Source: Gracilaria domingensis (lineage: Eukaryota; Rhodophyta; Florideophyceae; Gracilariales; Gracilariaceae). From it: a stretch of 64,000 nt of DNA. Below are positions 60,077 through 64,000 of the stretch, piece by piece. The position numbers and the translations under genes were made by a program. Within the stretch, counting starts at the first letter, position 1. The number at the start of each line of letters is the position of its first letter. A model generated the notes under the pieces. The model was not told the origin of the DNA, did no database searches, and worked only from the letters and a program-made list of their open reading frames with translations. Location: positions 1 to 64,000 of the forward strand of contig VCMS01000047.1 of the NCBI GenBank assembly GCA_022539475.1. The letters are read 5' to 3'.

Positions 60077-60477
60077 CTTGGGCTCCGGTTCATGTCTTGA
60101 AATGGCATTCTGCGCGACATCAAGAACGTTTCGCAGATGCTTTGAGCCCGATCGTCCAGGGAAAACGCAGAAGATGAAGTGTCGACCGTGCTAGAAGTGT
60201 GTGTCAGTGTCGAACGTAGCCCTGGTTCTGTACGAACGTGTTCGCGTTGCGGACTTGAACGACGGAGCAAGACGTTGATCGCGTGTATAGTGAAGAGTAT
60301 GAGCGCCCATGTTGAGAGGATGCGGCAGATGTGGAGGTTGTTGTATGGGACGCCCTTTTGCACGAGACGTTGCCAAAACGGCCATATAATTTGGTACAGT
60401 AATACCAAAGGTGGATATCCTTCCACGCGATTTAATTTTGAGAGCTTTGCAAAGTTTGCAGTGCCAAGTTTGCACAC
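60073..60477 (-). CDS. Hypothetical membrane protein
   Basis: Up to 134 residues. Two hydrophobic stretches, PPLVLLYQIIWPFWQRLV and RILSTWALILFTIHAINVLL, suggest membrane helices, followed by a Ser/Thr/Arg-rich tail. No family was recognised, and the exact start is uncertain. It diverges from the plastid-type gene at 60570 across the foldback at 60505-60585. Confidence 0.3.
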   Translation of the reverse strand: MCKLGTANFAKLSKLNRVEGYPPLVLLYQIIWPFWQRLVQKGVPYNNLHICRILSTWALILFTIHAINVLLRRSSPQREHVRTEPGLRSTLTHTSSTVDTSSSAFSLDDRAQSICETFLMSRRMPFQDMNRSPR

Positions 60478-60502
60478 GAGACTTTTTCAGGTTTGATCTA
60501 CA

Positions 60503-60580
60503 AAGATACACTCATGCTTCTTTCAATGACTGGTGAGGTTGACCTCATCAGTCATCCATTGAAAGAGGCATGAGTGTTAC
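60503..60580. repeat. Inverted repeat covering a start codon
   Basis: ACACTCATGCTTCTTTCAAT plus GACTGGTGAGG on the left pairs with CCTCATCAGTCATCCATTGA then AAGAGGCATGAGTGT on the right, with two small indels and mismatches. The right arm contains the ATG (60570) of the rightward gene. The left arm carries a mirrored ATGAGTGTATCTTTGTAG that stops at once. It looks like an inverted duplication of a gene's 5' end. Confidence 0.7.
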
Positions 60581-61241
60581 TTTTGTACATTCGATATCCT
60601 CAATCTCCAGAAGATCGCCATGGAGCAACAAGAAGAACTCTTCAAGATTACTATGTAGGTGCCCAAGTACACGCGCTGCAGTTCGACGTAGTGCGTGTAT
60701 GTGTCAAAAAGAAAGCGAGAGTCAAAACTCCTTTCTGAGTCAGCAAAACAAGCCCGATGAGTTGAGCACGGCACAACGTTTTCTTGAGCCAGAGACCAAG
60801 AAGAATGCGCTCCGGAATACTGAATTTGCGTTCATCCTTACCGCACTCGCTACAGCAGTTGCTGGAGGCCCTATAATCACGGCATGGAGTGCGTTGTACT
60901 TTCTGGTAGGTAGAGAGAACGACGTTCCTTTATGGGTTTGCTCTCTTGCTTCCCTTATCTGTTCTGCGTTAACGGACGCGTTCATATGGAACTTTTCTGA
61001 CATACATCAGAATACGGGCTTCATCCCCTATCTGTTGTTTGCGTCAGGAACTGCTGTGTCAGCAGTTGTTGATTTCGATGAGTTTTTTCGCATGGCGATA
61101 CCAAGTGGGTTGCAGCGTGGGAAGCTGAAGCCGGATGATAGCAGTTCCGAAATTTGGCGTCATGAGCGATCTTCGCACGCAGATATCGACCTTAGCGCAT
61201 GGGACAGTGCATTTAAGGACAAGCAAAACGGCCAAGACTGA
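60570..61241 (+). CDS. Plastid-targeted membrane protein, unknown
   Basis: 223 residues from ATG 60570. Leader MSVTFVHSISSISRRSPWSN...LLCRCPSTRAAVRR has Phe at position 5, many Ser/Arg and no acids: a plastid transit peptide. The mature part has three hydrophobic segments: FAFILTALATAVAGG-type (EFAFILTALATAVAGGPIIT), LWVCSLASLICSALTDAF and FIPYLLFASGTAVSAVVDF. The tail is hydrophilic. No family was recognised; a thylakoid or envelope protein is inferred. Confidence 0.6.
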   Translation: MSVTFVHSISSISRRSPWSNKKNSSRLLCRCPSTRAAVRRSACMCQKESESQNSFLSQQNKPDELSTAQRFLEPETKKNALRNTEFAFILTALATAVAGGPIITAWSALYFLVGRENDVPLWVCSLASLICSALTDAFIWNFSDIHQNTGFIPYLLFASGTAVSAVVDFDEFFRMAIPSGLQRGKLKPDDSSSEIWRHERSSHADIDLSAWDSAFKDKQNGQD

Positions 61242-61301
61242 GGCGGTTTTATAGCTTCGCGTTTCACCGCATGCACGGAAAGCCCATGCCACCACGTTTC
61301 T

Positions 61302-62966
<1,665 letters not shown>

Positions 62967-63935
62967 ATGTCAAGGAGAACAAAGTCAAAGTCAAAGCGTC
63001 GCAGTAACGATGTCGTTAATGAGCCCGACACCTCGGACCTAGTTGGCGAAACGGATATAACCAACAAAGACGTGCAAGTGTATCTCGTACGCATGCCAAC
63101 TTTTCTGGCACAACAGTTCGAGGACCCAAAGCACGGGACTATTGGTCGTCTTCGAATCCCAACAGGCCCTCAGCAGCAGAAGCCGAGTCCGCACTCGAAT
63201 TCGCTCAACAACCCAAACGCCCCGCGCATTTTTCTGGACAAACAGCCTGTGGCGACGAAAAGCCTCCAGATTGCGGTTAAAGAGTATGAGCTCGAGATAC
63301 AGACTGATAAGCCCAATATTATGATCTTCAGCGGGAGTCGCACGGGAGAGAAGCCTGACATGAGAATGGAAGGCACGGCCATGTACCAGTGTATTGCCAA
63401 ACCCAATATGAATCACACGTACCGCGTAATGACTAAGGCGCGATCCAGGATCGCGAATACGCATACGAAACAGCTGCTTCGAATGGATGACAAGTCGAGA
63501 AAGGCTGCGGAACGTGATGCTCTGCGACCGCAGACCATGATGGAAACTGCGAAGCAACGGGAAGAACGAAAGCGACAGAAGGAGGCATCTCGTCGACATT
63601 TGGATGTTCCTCAGGGCGAGTGGCGTGCGATGCTTGAAAAGACCATCTTTCAGTCCTTCGAGACCAAGCCGCATTATACCGCTGAGGAGCTTGCTCGCTC
63701 TGTTGCTGAACCTGTATCAAGAATTCGCCCCATCATGAACGAAGTGTGCGCTTATATAAAATCAGGTCCGTTTTCGGGGAGATATGAGCTTAAGGATGAG
63801 CTAAAGACCGAGAAACAGCGTCAGCAAAAGCGTCAGATGTTGGAGGATCATCGCATTGCTCAAATGGAACAAATTCGGAAAAGGAAACGGGAACAGGAGC
63901 AGGAAAATCAGGCCTCGAAGAAGTCAAGGTCTTAG
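62967..63935 (+). CDS. GTF2F2: General transcription factor IIF subunit beta (RAP30)
   Basis: 322 residues from ATG 62967. The basic start SRRTKSKSKRRSNDVVN is followed by the dimerisation beta-barrel: VYLVRMPTFLAQQFEDPKHG and GTIGRLRIP. Later come GTAMYQCIAKPNMNHTYRVM and a basic linker. The C-terminal winged helix spans about 205-270: LEKTIFQSFETKPHYTAEEL and PIMNEVCAYIKSGPFSGRYE, then a Lys/Arg/Gln-rich tail. It pairs with RAP74 and helps RNA polymerase II join the promoter complex. The gene is intronless and complete. Confidence 0.93.
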   Translation: MSRRTKSKSKRRSNDVVNEPDTSDLVGETDITNKDVQVYLVRMPTFLAQQFEDPKHGTIGRLRIPTGPQQQKPSPHSNSLNNPNAPRIFLDKQPVATKSLQIAVKEYELEIQTDKPNIMIFSGSRTGEKPDMRMEGTAMYQCIAKPNMNHTYRVMTKARSRIANTHTKQLLRMDDKSRKAAERDALRPQTMMETAKQREERKRQKEASRRHLDVPQGEWRAMLEKTIFQSFETKPHYTAEELARSVAEPVSRIRPIMNEVCAYIKSGPFSGRYELKDELKTEKQRQQKRQMLEDHRIAQMEQIRKRKREQEQENQASKKSRS

Positions 63936-64000
63936 AACATCGTACAACATACGATGTTGCAACTCTCGAGTGAACCATTTATGCTCTTCCGACCTTTCTT

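Overview
The window looks like nuclear DNA of a red alga, most likely a multicellular one. This is inferred from gene content, not from a database match. Genes are short, compact and mostly intronless. The introns that can be read are few and small: 61, 104, 95, 104, 102, 67, 52 and 133 bp, all GT-AG. Several products have plastid-type leaders with a Phe just after the start. A MADS-box gene of SRF/MEF2 type, a Golgi-type sulfotransferase and a nuclear plastid ClpS sit beside Plavaka, Ty3, hAT and Harbinger elements. No rRNA, tRNA or CRISPR was recognised.

Region 1 (1-12,000) is the most unusual part. Two genes diverge from a ~0.9 kb nested inverted repeat. Leftward is a frame-broken gene with a ParB-like domain. 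Rightward is an intact 1,045-codon gene that joins a beta-order DNA amino-methyltransferase (DPPF, then motif I) to a C-terminal SET domain. Two unrecognised rightward genes follow, one repetitive and coiled-coil, one frameshifted. A leftward, decayed Plavaka-like (CACTA superfamily) transposase closes the block. I read it as one large DNA transposon, or a mobile or viral remnant, carrying a DNA-methylation plus histone-methylation cargo. In that block only the methyltransferase-SET frame has stayed open.

Region 2 (12,000-23,400) is repeat-rich. It holds perfect hairpins, a ~375 bp tandem repeat (about 2.4 copies), a truncated and broken Ty3-type retroelement (Gag, protease, RT), a stretch full of mini-hairpins, and a hAT transposase fragment whose stop overlaps the start of an acidic ORF.

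Region 3 (23,400-51,700) is a gene-dense housekeeping island: ATP11-type F1 assembly factor, AT-hook/DnaJ-zinc-finger protein, Rdx (SelW-like) protein, CHCHD2-like protein, DUF3754-like protein, DNAJC17-like protein, a helical orphan, a pepsin-type membrane protease, PTPA, a carnosine N-methyltransferase-like protein, an NTF2-like protein, plastid ClpS, a MADS-box factor, a sulfotransferase and TMEM208. Perfect foldbacks sit between several of them.

Region 4 (51,700-60,100) is again repeat-like. It has a palindrome cluster, a two-gene Harbinger-type element (divergent helper gene and DDE transposase with one in-frame stop), a cysteine-rich orphan gene and a degenerate aspartate aminotransferase pseudogene. 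Region 5 (60,100-64,000) has a bidirectional foldback at a gene start, a plastid-targeted membrane protein, S-(hydroxymethyl)glutathione dehydrogenase (two exons) and the TFIIF beta subunit.
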